The translations under genes were made by a program, and so were the position numbers. Shown one piece after another: positions 18,067-26,974 of a stretch of 64,000 bases of DNA (its first letter is position 1; every line of letters starts with the position of its first letter). Source of the stretch: Pseudomonadota bacterium. Its GTDB lineage: Bacteria; Pseudomonadota; Gammaproteobacteria; Burkholderiales; Burkholderiaceae_E. Location: contig JAEWFA010000050.1 in the NCBI GenBank assembly GCA_023389055.1, positions 9,981 through 73,980 on the forward strand, written 5' to 3'. A model generated the notes under the pieces. The model did no database searches. It saw nothing but the letters and a program-made list of their open reading frames with translations, and had not been told where the DNA came from.

Positions 18067-18836
18067 CGCAGGCGGCGCCGCGCGTCGAGACGGTCGCGGC
18101 GCGGCTGCGCGGGCACGGCCACGAAGCGCTCGCGCTCGGCCTCACCCGGATCGTCGAGCGCGAGCACGACCCGGCGTTGGGCGAAGCGCTCGGTCGGCTC
18201 GGCTCCTATGACGTGGTGATCCTCGTCAGTCCCGCGGCGGTGCAGGCCGCGGCGAATCTCGCGCCCGACTGGCCGCCCGCGACGGCGGCGGCGGTCGTCG
18301 GCCCCGGGAGTCGGGCGGCGCTCCAGGACGCCGGTTTTCGCCGTCCGCCGCTGCGCGTGATCTCGCCCGAGGAACCGCCGTTCGACGGCGCGGCGCTCGC
18401 GGCGCTCGCGCCGCTGGACGCGCCGTCCGGGTTGCGCGTGCTCGTGCTGCGCGGCGAAAGCGGCTCCGAGGCGTGGATCGACGAATTGCGCGCGCGCGGC
18501 GCGAAGATGGAAGTGCTCGCCGCCTACCGCCACGAGACGTGCGACCCCGACGCCGGCGCGCTCGATACGTTGCGTCGGTGGTTCGACGACGAGGCCGCGC
18601 CGGTGCATTTCGTGCTCTCGCAGGTCGCCGGCGTTGCGCGACTCGACGCCGTGCTCGACCGTTCCGGGCTGCGCGAGCGGGCCAAGCGCCAGGTCGCGCT
18701 GGCGATCCATCCGCGCATCGCGCAGGCGCTGCGCGACGCCGGATGGCGCGACGTGCGCACGATCGCGCCCGGCGAACCGGCGCTGGTGCGCGCGCTAGAA
18801 TCCGCATCCGATTCGTCGAGCGGTCATGGTGTCTGA
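18048..18836 (+). CDS. hemD: Uroporphyrinogen-III synthase
   Basis: About 262 aa. It closes and inverts ring D of hydroxymethylbilane to give uroporphyrinogen III. HemD is poorly conserved, but VVLTQAAPRVETVAARL at the start, DVVILVSPAAVQA, VVGPGSRAAL and the final AIHPRIAQAL fit the family, and the position after hemC settles the call. The GTG start at 18048 overlaps the end of hemC by 19 nt, and the gene overlaps hemX by 11 nt. Confidence 0.9.
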   Translation: MARVVLTQAAPRVETVAARLRGHGHEALALGLTRIVEREHDPALGEALGRLGSYDVVILVSPAAVQAAANLAPDWPPATAAAVVGPGSRAALQDAGFRRPPLRVISPEEPPFDGAALAALAPLDAPSGLRVLVLRGESGSEAWIDELRARGAKMEVLAAYRHETCDPDAGALDTLRRWFDDEAAPVHFVLSQVAGVARLDAVLDRSGLRERAKRQVALAIHPRIAQALRDAGWRDVRTIAPGEPALVRALESASDSSSGHGV

Positions 18837-19905
18837 ACGCGAAAGCGCAGGGGAGGTTGCTGCGGAGGCCGGCGCTTCCGGTCCGACGGTCGCGCCCGCG
18901 GCTCCTGCAGACGATGGCCCCGAATCCCTTCGCGCGCAGTTGCGGCGCAACGCACCGCTGTGGCTGTCGGCTGCCGCGCTGGCGGTGGCGCTGCTCACCT
19001 TCCTGGTTGCGTTGCCGCGGATCGGATCGTTGCAGTCCGAATCCACCCGCCGGCTGCAGGCCATCGACGACCGGCTCGCCGCGCTGCAGTCGGCCGACCA
19101 GCCGATGCGCGCCGAACTGCGCGACCTGCGCGATCGCCTGGCCGTGCTCGAACGGCGCGGGCTCGACATCGCGGGCTTGCAGGCGCAGATCGAGAACCTC
19201 TACCGCAACCTGGCGGAAGACTCCACCGACGTGTTGCTGGCCGAGGTCGAATCGTCGCTCGTGCTGGCCGGGCAGCAACTGGCGCTCGGCGTCGGTGCAC
19301 AGGCGGCGCTTGCGGCGATGCAGGAGCTCGACGCGCGCCTGGCCCGGCAGGACGATCCGAGCCTGCAGCCGCTGCGCGCGTCGCTGCTGCACGACATCGA
19401 GCGCGTGAAGGCGTACCCGGCGGCCGACGTCGGCTCGCTCGCATTGCGGCTCGACTCGTTGATGCGCTCGATCGACGGTTTCCCGCTGCTCTCGTCGGCA
19501 AGCCGGCGCCGCCCGGCCGAGACGCAGCCCGGCGGCGGGCTGGGGGCGTTGCGCGACGAGCTCGAGCAGCTCTTCCGGGTGCGTCGCGTCGACGCGCCCG
19601 AAGCGATGCTGCTTGCGCCCGAGCAGTCGTATTTCCTGCGCGAGAACCTGCGACTGCTGCTGCTCAACGCCCGTCTGTCGCTCCTCTCGCGCAACGAGCC
19701 GGTGTTCCGTGGCGACGTCGAACGGGCGATCGACTGGATGCGCAAGTATTACGACGACGATGATCGCGCGGTCGCCGGCGCCGTCGCGCAACTGCGTCAA
19801 CTGGGGGGCACCCGCATCGAGCTCGAGCCGCCGACCCTCGCCGAGAGCCTGTCGGCCGTGCGCGCTGCGCGTGCCGCGCGCACGACGCGCGACGCGGCGC
19901 GCTGA
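18826..19905 (+). CDS. hemX: HemX-family uroporphyrinogen-III C-methyltransferase-like membrane protein
   Basis: 359 aa. A soluble Ala/Glu-rich N-terminus is followed by a single membrane helix at about residues 45-65 (LWLSAAALAVALLTFLVAL), a coiled-coil stretch (SESTRRLQAIDDRLAALQS) and a periplasmic HemX domain. The catalytic methyltransferase residues are not expected in this family and its role is not defined; it is thought to assist heme or siroheme enzymes at the membrane. It overlaps hemD by 11 nt and precedes hemY by 17 bp. Confidence 0.88.
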   Translation: MVSERESAGEVAAEAGASGPTVAPAAPADDGPESLRAQLRRNAPLWLSAAALAVALLTFLVALPRIGSLQSESTRRLQAIDDRLAALQSADQPMRAELRDLRDRLAVLERRGLDIAGLQAQIENLYRNLAEDSTDVLLAEVESSLVLAGQQLALGVGAQAALAAMQELDARLARQDDPSLQPLRASLLHDIERVKAYPAADVGSLALRLDSLMRSIDGFPLLSSASRRRPAETQPGGGLGALRDELEQLFRVRRVDAPEAMLLAPEQSYFLRENLRLLLLNARLSLLSRNEPVFRGDVERAIDWMRKYYDDDDRAVAGAVAQLRQLGGTRIELEPPTLAESLSAVRAARAARTTRDAAR

Positions 19906-19922
19906 GCGGGGCGCCACGCACG

Positions 19923-21110
19923 ATGCGACGAGTCATCTGGGCGCTGCTGATCGTCTCGGCCGCCGTCGGGCTCGCGATGCTGATGCGCTTCAATCATGGA
20001 AACGTTGCGGTGCTGTGGCCGCCGTATCGGGTGGACGTGTCCGCGAACGTTGCGGTGCTGATCCTGATCGCCGCTTTCGCCGCGCTGCACTGGCTCCTCG
20101 TCGCACTTGCGGGCGCGTGGCGGCTGCCCACGCGCGTGCGCGAATACCGCGACAGGCGTCGTCGCGAGAGCGCGCTGGTCTCGCTGCGCGACGGCGTTCT
20201 CGCGCTGTTCGAGGGGCGCTTCGGGCGCGCCGAGCGTCTGGCGCAGAGCGCGCTGGTCGACACTTCGCTCGCCGGCGCCGCCTCGCTCGTTGCCGCCCGT
20301 GCCGCGCACCGAATGCGCGAGCCCGAACGTCGCGACCGGTGGCTGGAATCGGCCCGCGACGAACCGGGCGCCTGGCACGCGCAATTGATGACGAGCGCCG
20401 AACTGGCGCTGGAGGACCAGCGTCCCGAGGACGCGCTTGCGGCGATCGACACGCTGCGCGCCGGCGGCCCGCGCCACCTGCACGCAATGCGCGTTTCGTT
20501 GCGCGCGCAGGAACTGGCGCAGGACTGGAGCGCGCTGCTGCAGACGCTGGGCGAGCTGGAGAAACGCGACGCGATGCCGCAGGCGGCCATCCAGGGGCTG
20601 AAGATCCGCGCGTACCGCGCGCTGTTCGCGGCTCCGCACACCGACGCCGGCGAGCTGCAGAGGCGGTACGCGTCGCTTGCGCCGGCCGAGCTGGCGATCG
20701 ACGAGGTGATCGAGGCGGTGGCGCGCGGGTTCGTGCGCGTGGGCGGCCAGGAGCAGGCGGCGCGTGCGATCGAGCGCGCGCTCGAATCGCGCTACGCCGA
20801 GCGGCTCGTGTCGCTGTATGCCGAGCTCGACGGGGTTCCGGCGCGCGAGCGGCTCGGCAATGCGGAGCGCTGGCGCAGCCGTTATGGCGACGACGCGGTG
20901 CTGCTGTCGACGCTCGGGCGGTTGTGCGCTGCCGAGGGGCTGTGGGGCAAGGCCGAGGAGTTCCTGCTGCTCGCCGAGCACGCCGGCCCCGGACCGCGTG
21001 CGCATCTGGCGCTTGCGCGCCTGTACGAGGCGATGGGGCGCACCGACGAGGCGTACCGGCGTTACCGGCTCGCTGCGATCGGAAGCGACGAAGCGTTACT
21101 GCCTCCATAA
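19923..21110 (+). CDS. hemY: HemY protoheme IX biogenesis protein (TPR type)
   Basis: 395 aa. Two membrane helices open the protein (about residues 3-20 and 40-62, the HemY_N domain). The rest is alpha-helical TPR-like repeats, Ala/Leu/Glu-rich, in the periplasm or at the membrane. This proteobacterial HemY is not the Bacillus protoporphyrinogen oxidase of the same name. It ends the hemCDXY run. Its TAA stop overlaps by one base the possible ATG of the RND adaptor. Confidence 0.9.
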   Translation: MRRVIWALLIVSAAVGLAMLMRFNHGNVAVLWPPYRVDVSANVAVLILIAAFAALHWLLVALAGAWRLPTRVREYRDRRRRESALVSLRDGVLALFEGRFGRAERLAQSALVDTSLAGAASLVAARAAHRMREPERRDRWLESARDEPGAWHAQLMTSAELALEDQRPEDALAAIDTLRAGGPRHLHAMRVSLRAQELAQDWSALLQTLGELEKRDAMPQAAIQGLKIRAYRALFAAPHTDAGELQRRYASLAPAELAIDEVIEAVARGFVRVGGQEQAARAIERALESRYAERLVSLYAELDGVPARERLGNAERWRSRYGDDAVLLSTLGRLCAAEGLWGKAEEFLLLAEHAGPGPRAHLALARLYEAMGRTDEAYRRYRLAAIGSDEALLPP

Positions 21111-22267
21111 TGCCGGGTTTGCCTCCACCCGTCCTCGCCGCGCCGATGCCGTTGTCCTCGTTGTCCCGACTGCTCGCTGCCGTCGTGTTCGTCCTGCTCG
21201 CGGGCTGCGACAGCAGCGCCATGGTTGCTCCGAAAGCCGGCGCGGCGCCGCCGCCGACCGAGGTGAGCGTGCTCGAGATGCAGGCGAGCCGTGTGCCGAT
21301 CGTGCTCGAAGCGGTCGCCCGCACCGAGGGTTCGCGCGAAGTGGAGGTGCGCGCGCGCGTGTCCGGGATCCTCGAGCGGCAGATGTTCCGCGAGGGAGAG
21401 ACGATCCGCGCGGGCGCGCCGATGTACCGGATCGAGCGCGCGCCCTTCGAGATCGCCTTGGCGCAGGCGCGTGCGGCGCTTGCGCAGGAGAGAGCGCGGC
21501 TCGAGCGCGCGCGGATCGAGGCGGCGCGCCTGAAGCCGCTCGTCGACACGCGCGCGATCAGCCGGCGCGAATACGACGACGCAGTGTCGAACCAGCAGCA
21601 ATCGGCAGCCGCGCTTCAGGTCGCGCAGGCGCGCGTGCGCCAGGCGGAGCTCGACCTGTCGTACACCGCGGTGAACGCGCCGATCACCGGCATCAGCGGA
21701 CGCGCGTTGCGCTCGGAGGGCAGCCTCGTGCAGGCCGGAACCGACAGCAGCCTGCTGACGACCGTCACCCGCGCCGATCCGATCTGGGTGCGCTTCGCGT
21801 TGTCGGAGCCCGAATACCTGCAGTTGCGCGAAGCCGGCGAGCGGGCGTCGAAAGTGAGCGTCGCGCTGCCCGACGGCGCCGTCTACGAGCGTCCCGGCAA
21901 GCTGAACTTCACCGGCTCGACGATCGACCCGAAGCTGGGCACCGTGCAATTGCGCGCGGAATTCGCGAATCCGTCGCTGCAGCTTCTCCCCGGGCAGTTC
22001 GTCAAGGCGCTCGTGCAGGTGGGCGAGCGCGAAGCCTGGCTCGTGCCGCAGGCGGCGGTGCAGCAGACCGAGCGCGGCCGCTTCGTCTGGGTGGTGGACG
22101 CGTCGAACCGCGCCGAGCAGCGATTCGTGCAGACCGCCGGATGGAGCGGCAACGACTGGATCGTGCGCGAAGGACTGAACGCCGGCGACCGGGTGGCAAT
22201 CGACAACGTGCTGCGTCTTCGTCCCGGCGCGCCGGTCGCTCCGAAGGCCGCGGCGCCTTCGCGCTGA
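21110..22267 (+). CDS. RND efflux periplasmic adaptor lipoprotein (AcrA/MexA family)
   Basis: 385 aa from ATG 21110, or 373 aa from ATG 21146. A lipobox LLAGC follows a hydrophobic stretch, so it is probably a lipoprotein anchored to the inner membrane and facing the periplasm. The barrel-sandwich half motifs (VRARVSGILERQMFREGETI; SYTAVNAPITGISGRAL), a coiled-coil hairpin between them, and the C-terminal beta-barrel (GQFVKALVQVGEREAWLVPQAAV) are in order. It links the pump and the outer-membrane channel encoded downstream. ATG 21110 overlaps the hemY stop. Confidence 0.92.
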   Translation: MPGLPPPVLAAPMPLSSLSRLLAAVVFVLLAGCDSSAMVAPKAGAAPPPTEVSVLEMQASRVPIVLEAVARTEGSREVEVRARVSGILERQMFREGETIRAGAPMYRIERAPFEIALAQARAALAQERARLERARIEAARLKPLVDTRAISRREYDDAVSNQQQSAAALQVAQARVRQAELDLSYTAVNAPITGISGRALRSEGSLVQAGTDSSLLTTVTRADPIWVRFALSEPEYLQLREAGERASKVSVALPDGAVYERPGKLNFTGSTIDPKLGTVQLRAEFANPSLQLLPGQFVKALVQVGEREAWLVPQAAVQQTERGRFVWVVDASNRAEQRFVQTAGWSGNDWIVREGLNAGDRVAIDNVLRLRPGAPVAPKAAAPSR

Positions 22268-22283
22268 CGCGGGGCGAGCCGCG

Positions 22284-25200
22284 GTGTCCCGTTTCTTCAT
22301 CGACCGGCCGATCTTCGCCGGCGTCCTGGCCATCGTGCTCGTGCTCGCCGGGCTCGTGGCGTCGCAGGTGCTTCCCGTCGCGCAATATCCGGAGATCGCG
22401 CCGCCGACGGTGACGATCTCCACCGTGTATCCCGGCGCGAGCGCCGAGACGATCGCGCGCACCGTCGCCGCGCCGATCGAGGAGCAGCTCTCGGGCGTCG
22501 AGGGGCTGCTCTATTTCGCGTCGAGCTCGTCGTCGAACGGCGCGATGTCGATCACCGCCACCTTCGAGGTCGGCACCAACGTCGACCAGGCGACGTTCAA
22601 CATGAACAACCGCGTGCAGCTCGCGCTGCCGCGACTGCCCGACGAGGTGCGGCGCAACGGCGTCACGGTGCAGAAGCGCTCGAACGACATCCTGCTCGTC
22701 GTCGCGCTGAGCTCCCCGGACGGCAGCCACGACACGCTGTTCCTGTCGAACTACGCGTCGCTGAACCTGGTCGACGAACTCAAGCGGCTGCCCGGCGTTG
22801 CCGACGTCACGATCTTCGGCGCGCGCGACTACTCGATGCGCATCTGGCTGCAGCCCGACCGGATGGCGCAGCTCGGGCTCACCGCGTCGGATGTCGCCGC
22901 CGCGGTGCGCGCGCAGAACGCGCAGTACGCAGCCGGCAAGATCGGCGCCGAACCGGCGCTGCCCGGCCAGAGCCTCGTCTACACCGTCACCGCGCGCGGA
23001 CGCCTGGCCGACCCCGAGGAGTTCGGCGAGATCGTGCTGCGCGCGGACGGCCCGGCCGGTGTGCTTCGCCTGAAGGACGTCGCTCGCATCGAGCTCGGCG
23101 CGCAGAGCTACGACGCCTTCAACACGCTCGACGGCAAGCCGACGATCGGCACGGCGGTCTTCCTGCAGTCGGGCGCGAACGCGCTGGACGTCGCCCGGTC
23201 GGTGAAGGCGAAGATGGCCGAGCTGGCCGAGCGCTTCCCCGAAGGCGTCGACTTCGTCATTCCGTTCGACACCACGCGTTTCGTCGAGTCGTCGATCAAG
23301 GAGGTGGCCAAGACGATCGGCGAGGCGGCGCTGCTGGTCGTGCTCGTCGTCTTCGTGTTCCTGCAGACGGTGCGCGCCACCGTGATTCCGATGGTGGCGG
23401 TGCCGGTGTCGCTGATCGGCACTTTCGCCGGACTGTGGCTGTTCGGCTTTTCGATCAACACGCTGACGCTGTTCGCGATGGTGCTGGCGATCGGCATCGT
23501 CGTCGACGACGCGATCGTCGTGCTGGAGAACGTCGAACGATTGATGCGCGAGGAGCGGATGAGCGCGCACGACGCGGCGATCGAGGCGATGCGCGAGGTA
23601 TCGGGCGCGATCGTCGCCATCGTCCTCGTGCTGTGCGCGGTGTTCGTTCCGGTGGCCTTCCTCGGCGGAATCGCGGGACAGTTGTACAAGCAGTTCGCCG
23701 TCACCGTGGCGATCGCCGTCGTGCTCTCGGGCTTCGTCGCGCTCACGCTCACGCCTGCGCTGTGCGCGCTGATGCTGCGCGCCGGCGGACACGAGTCGCG
23801 CTGGTTCCAGCCGTTCAACCGCGCATTCGCGGCGCTCACGCGGTTCTTTCTCGGGTCGGTCGGGTTCACGCTTCGCCATCGCGTCGTGTCGATGCTCGCC
23901 TTCGTCGGCGTGCTGGGGCTGCTCGCGCTGCTGTTCGTGCGCATCCCGGGCAGCTTCGTGCCGCCCGAGGACCAGGGCTACGTGATCGGCGCGATCGTGC
24001 TGCCCGACGGCGCCACGCTCGAGCGCACCGGCAAGTCGGGCGCGCAGCTGCAGCGGATGTTCGCCGACGACGCGTCGATCGAACACATGTTCGTCGTCGT
24101 CGGCTTCGACCTGATCGGCGGGGGCAACAAGACGAATGCCGCGACGATCTTCGTGCCGCTGAAGGACTGGTCGCAGCGCAGCGAGAGCGCCCCGCAGGTG
24201 GCCGGGCGCATCTTCGCCGCCGGCACGAAGCTCGGCGACGGGATGGCGCTCGCCTTCAATCCGCCGCCGATCCGCGGGCTGGGCACGGCCGGCGGCTTCG
24301 AGGTCTACGTGCAGGCGCGCGGCGACGCCGACCCGGCGCGGCTGCAACGCGTCGTGCAGGACCTGATCGGCGCGCTGTCGACCGATTCGCGCCTGCAGGG
24401 ACTGAACAGCTTCTTCCGGCCGACCGTGCCGCAGTTGCTGGTCGAGGTCGACCGCGAGAAGGCCATGTCGCTGGGCGTGTCGGTGAACGACGTGTTCGAG
24501 TCGCTGCAGAGCACGATGGGCACGCTGTACGTGAACGACTTCAACAAGTTCGGCCGCACCTATCGCGTGCAGGTGCAGGCCGATGCGGCGTTCCGCGCGA
24601 AGCCCGAAGACCTCGGGCGCGTGTTCGTGCGCGCGCACAGCGGGGAGATGATTCCGCTGAAGGCGCTGATCACGACGACGAACGTCGTGGGCCCGGAGCA
24701 GCTCGAGCGCTTCAACGGTTACGTCGCGGCGAAAGTGCTCGGTGCCGGCGCGACCGGCGTGAGCTCGGGCGATGCGATACGCGCGGTCGAGGAGATCGCG
24801 GCGCGCGCGTTGCCACAGGGCTACGACATCGCGTGGACCGGGCAGGCGTTCCAGGAGAAGCGCACCGGCAGCGCGTCGGTGTTCGCCTTCGGCTTCGCGA
24901 TCGTGATGGTCTACCTGATCCTCGCCGCGCTGTACGAGCGCTGGGGGCTTCCGGTGGCGGTGCTGCTTGCCGTGCCGTTCGCCATCACCGGGGCGCTGGG
25001 CTTCGTGTTCCTGCGCGCGCTCGAGAACGACATCTACTTCCAGATCGGGCTCGTGGTGCTCATCGGGCTGTCGGCAAAGAACGCGATTCTGATCGTCGAG
25101 TTCGCCCAGCAGTCGTACCTGGCCGGCAGGAGCGCCGTCGATTCGGCCGTGCAGGCGGCGCGGCTGCGTTTCCGGCCGATCGTGATGACCTCGCTCGCGT

Positions 25201-25442
25201 TCGTGCTCGGCGTGCTGCCGCTGGTGCTGGCGTCGGGCGCCGGTGCGGCCGCGCGTCGCTCGATGGGCACCGGCGTGTTCGGCGGGATGATCGTCTCGAC
25301 CTTCGTCGCCACCGTCTTCGTGCCGCTGTTCTTCGTGCTCACCGCTCGACGCCGCCGTGCGCGCGCCGCCTCGCAGCCGGACACGACGAGCGGGCAGGGT
25401 GCACAGGGCGTCGCCGACGCCGATTCCGGGAGCGCGCCGTGA
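22284..25442 (+). CDS. RND multidrug efflux pump, AcrB/MexB (HAE1) family
   Basis: 1052 aa, full length, in the inner membrane with two large periplasmic loops. MSRFFIDRPIFAGVLAI is the standard start. The proton-relay residues are present: two Asp in IGIVVDDAIVVLEN (TM4) and Lys in GLSAKNAILIVEF (TM10). GPEDQGY-like PPEDQGYVIGA and FNPPPIRGLG are also typical. It exports hydrophobic and amphiphilic compounds using the proton gradient. GTG start, 16 bp after the adaptor gene. Its TGA overlaps the GTG of the outer-membrane factor. Confidence 0.95.
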   Translation: MSRFFIDRPIFAGVLAIVLVLAGLVASQVLPVAQYPEIAPPTVTISTVYPGASAETIARTVAAPIEEQLSGVEGLLYFASSSSSNGAMSITATFEVGTNVDQATFNMNNRVQLALPRLPDEVRRNGVTVQKRSNDILLVVALSSPDGSHDTLFLSNYASLNLVDELKRLPGVADVTIFGARDYSMRIWLQPDRMAQLGLTASDVAAAVRAQNAQYAAGKIGAEPALPGQSLVYTVTARGRLADPEEFGEIVLRADGPAGVLRLKDVARIELGAQSYDAFNTLDGKPTIGTAVFLQSGANALDVARSVKAKMAELAERFPEGVDFVIPFDTTRFVESSIKEVAKTIGEAALLVVLVVFVFLQTVRATVIPMVAVPVSLIGTFAGLWLFGFSINTLTLFAMVLAIGIVVDDAIVVLENVERLMREERMSAHDAAIEAMREVSGAIVAIVLVLCAVFVPVAFLGGIAGQLYKQFAVTVAIAVVLSGFVALTLTPALCALMLRAGGHESRWFQPFNRAFAALTRFFLGSVGFTLRHRVVSMLAFVGVLGLLALLFVRIPGSFVPPEDQGYVIGAIVLPDGATLERTGKSGAQLQRMFADDASIEHMFVVVGFDLIGGGNKTNAATIFVPLKDWSQRSESAPQVAGRIFAAGTKLGDGMALAFNPPPIRGLGTAGGFEVYVQARGDADPARLQRVVQDLIGALSTDSRLQGLNSFFRPTVPQLLVEVDREKAMSLGVSVNDVFESLQSTMGTLYVNDFNKFGRTYRVQVQADAAFRAKPEDLGRVFVRAHSGEMIPLKALITTTNVVGPEQLERFNGYVAAKVLGAGATGVSSGDAIRAVEEIAARALPQGYDIAWTGQAFQEKRTGSASVFAFGFAIVMVYLILAALYERWGLPVAVLLAVPFAITGALGFVFLRALENDIYFQIGLVVLIGLSAKNAILIVEFAQQSYLAGRSAVDSAVQAARLRFRPIVMTSLAFVLGVLPLVLASGAGAAARRSMGTGVFGGMIVSTFVATVFVPLFFVLTARRRRARAASQPDTTSGQGAQGVADADSGSAP

Positions 25443-26974
25443 GCGTCGCGCATCGCGGCGTGTTGTTGCTCGCCCATCGCGGCGTGTTGCTGCTCGCTCA
25501 TGGCGGCGCGTTGCTGCTCGCGCTCGTCGCCACGGGCTGCACGATGCTCGGCCCCGATTACGAGCGCCCGCCGCTCGCGCTGCCGGCGCAGTACGACGCG
25601 GCGACGTCGGCGTCGGCGCAAGCGCCGGCTGCCGCCACGCCGACGATTCCGCCGGACTGGTGGTCGCTGTACCGCGACGACGCGCTCGCGCGCGTGGTCG
25701 ATCGCGCGCTCGCACACAACGTCGACGTGCGCGCGGCGATCGCGCGCCTGGACGAGGCGCAGGCGGCGTTGCGCGAGGCGCGCGCGGTGCTCGTTCCGCA
25801 GGTGGACCTCGCCGGCGCCGCTACCCGCTCGCGCATCTCGGCGTCGACCGCGCAGCCGCTGCCCGCCGGCGTCGATCGCACCCGCAGCGATTACCGCGCC
25901 TCACTGGGCAGCGCCTTCGAGCTCGATTTCTGGGGACGACTGCGCCGCGGCGCCGAGGCGGTCGAAGCGCAGTGGCTCTCGAGCCGGTATGCGCTCGACG
26001 TCGTCGGGCTCGACCTCGCCGCCACTACCGTGCAGACCTGGTTCGCGTTGCGCTCGCTGGACGCGCAGATCGCGGTCACGAGCGAGAGCCTTCGCGCCCG
26101 CGAGGAATCGCTCGAGGTCGTGCGTGCACGCGCCAGCGGCGGGCTCGTATCGGATCTCGACCTGCACCAGGCACGGGCGGCTCGCGCCGACGCCGCGGTT
26201 CAGCTCGCCGAGTCGCGACGGCAGCGAGACGCCGTCGAGCACCAGCTCGGGCTGCTTGTCGGCCAGCCGGGACTGCGCGTCGCCCCCGGCGACCTGCGCA
26301 CGATGCCGATTCCGCCCCTGCCGCCGGCCGGCGTTCCGTCGTCGCTTCTCGTGCGTCGACCCGACATCCGGCAGGCCGAGGCGCAGCTCGTCGCCGCCAA
26401 CGCGCTGATCGGCGTTGCGCGCGCGGCGATGATGCCGACGATCTCGCTCACCGGGGCCCTGGGCGGTCAGAGCCGCGACCTCGCCGACCTGCTGAGCGCG
26501 CCTGCGCGCTTCTGGTCGCTGGGCGTCGGGCTCGCTCTGCCGATCTTCGATGCCGGGCGATTGCAGGCGCGCAGCGAGCAGGCCGAGGCGCGCGAGCGCC
26601 AGGCGCTCGCCGCGTACCAGCGGTCGGTCGAAGCGGCGTACCGCGAGGTTGCCGATGCGCTGACCAATGGCGCGCACGTCGCTTCCGCAGCGCGCGACGT
26701 CGAGGTGCAGGTCGAGGCGGCCAGGGCGAGCGTGCAGCTGGCGCAATCACGCTACCAGGCCGGCTACTCGGGCTATCTCGAGGTCCTCGATGCGCTGCGC
26801 GTGCAGCATGCGGCCGAGCTCGCCCTGATCCGCAACCGCCAGGCGCGGCTGTCGTACAGCGTCGACCTGATGCAGGCGCTCGGCGGCGGCTGGGCCGATC
26901 CGATGGCGCCGCTGGCCGGTCAGGCTTCGGGCGCGCTGCCGCCGCCGTCGTCCGCCTTGCCGGCCGCCCGATAG
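25439..26974 (+). CDS. Outer-membrane efflux lipoprotein, OprM/NodT family
   Basis: 511 aa. The GTG start overlaps the RND stop (GTGA). The signal peptide is unusual: the eight-residue unit HRGVLLLA is repeated three times before the lipobox LVATGC. Two OEP domains follow; MLGPDYERPPLALP, WWSLYRDDALARVV, LVRRPDIRQAEAQL and SLGVGLALPIFDAGRL are classic NodT-type motifs. It forms the trimeric outer-membrane channel for the pump encoded upstream. Its last 55 nt overlap the end of the convergent FemAB-like gene. Confidence 0.93.
   Translation: MSVAHRGVLLLAHRGVLLLAHGGALLLALVATGCTMLGPDYERPPLALPAQYDAATSASAQAPAAATPTIPPDWWSLYRDDALARVVDRALAHNVDVRAAIARLDEAQAALREARAVLVPQVDLAGAATRSRISASTAQPLPAGVDRTRSDYRASLGSAFELDFWGRLRRGAEAVEAQWLSSRYALDVVGLDLAATTVQTWFALRSLDAQIAVTSESLRAREESLEVVRARASGGLVSDLDLHQARAARADAAVQLAESRRQRDAVEHQLGLLVGQPGLRVAPGDLRTMPIPPLPPAGVPSSLLVRRPDIRQAEAQLVAANALIGVARAAMMPTISLTGALGGQSRDLADLLSAPARFWSLGVGLALPIFDAGRLQARSEQAEARERQALAAYQRSVEAAYREVADALTNGAHVASAARDVEVQVEAARASVQLAQSRYQAGYSGYLEVLDALRVQHAAELALIRNRQARLSYSVDLMQALGGGWADPMAPLAGQASGALPPPSSALPAAR
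25451..25522 (+). repeat. Three tandem copies of a 24 bp unit in the signal peptide coding region
   Basis: Units are 25451-25474, 25475-25498 and 25499-25522. Units 1 and 2 differ at two bases, units 2 and 3 at three. Since 24 is a multiple of three, copy-number change would keep the frame and alter only the length of the hydrophobic core. Confidence 0.85.

Noticed and set aside
22002..25715. Very long open frame (over 1200 codons) antisense to the RND pump gene
   Set aside because: It is Arg/Asp/His-rich with no domain. It arises from strong GC at third codon positions of the real gene, which removes stops in that antisense frame.
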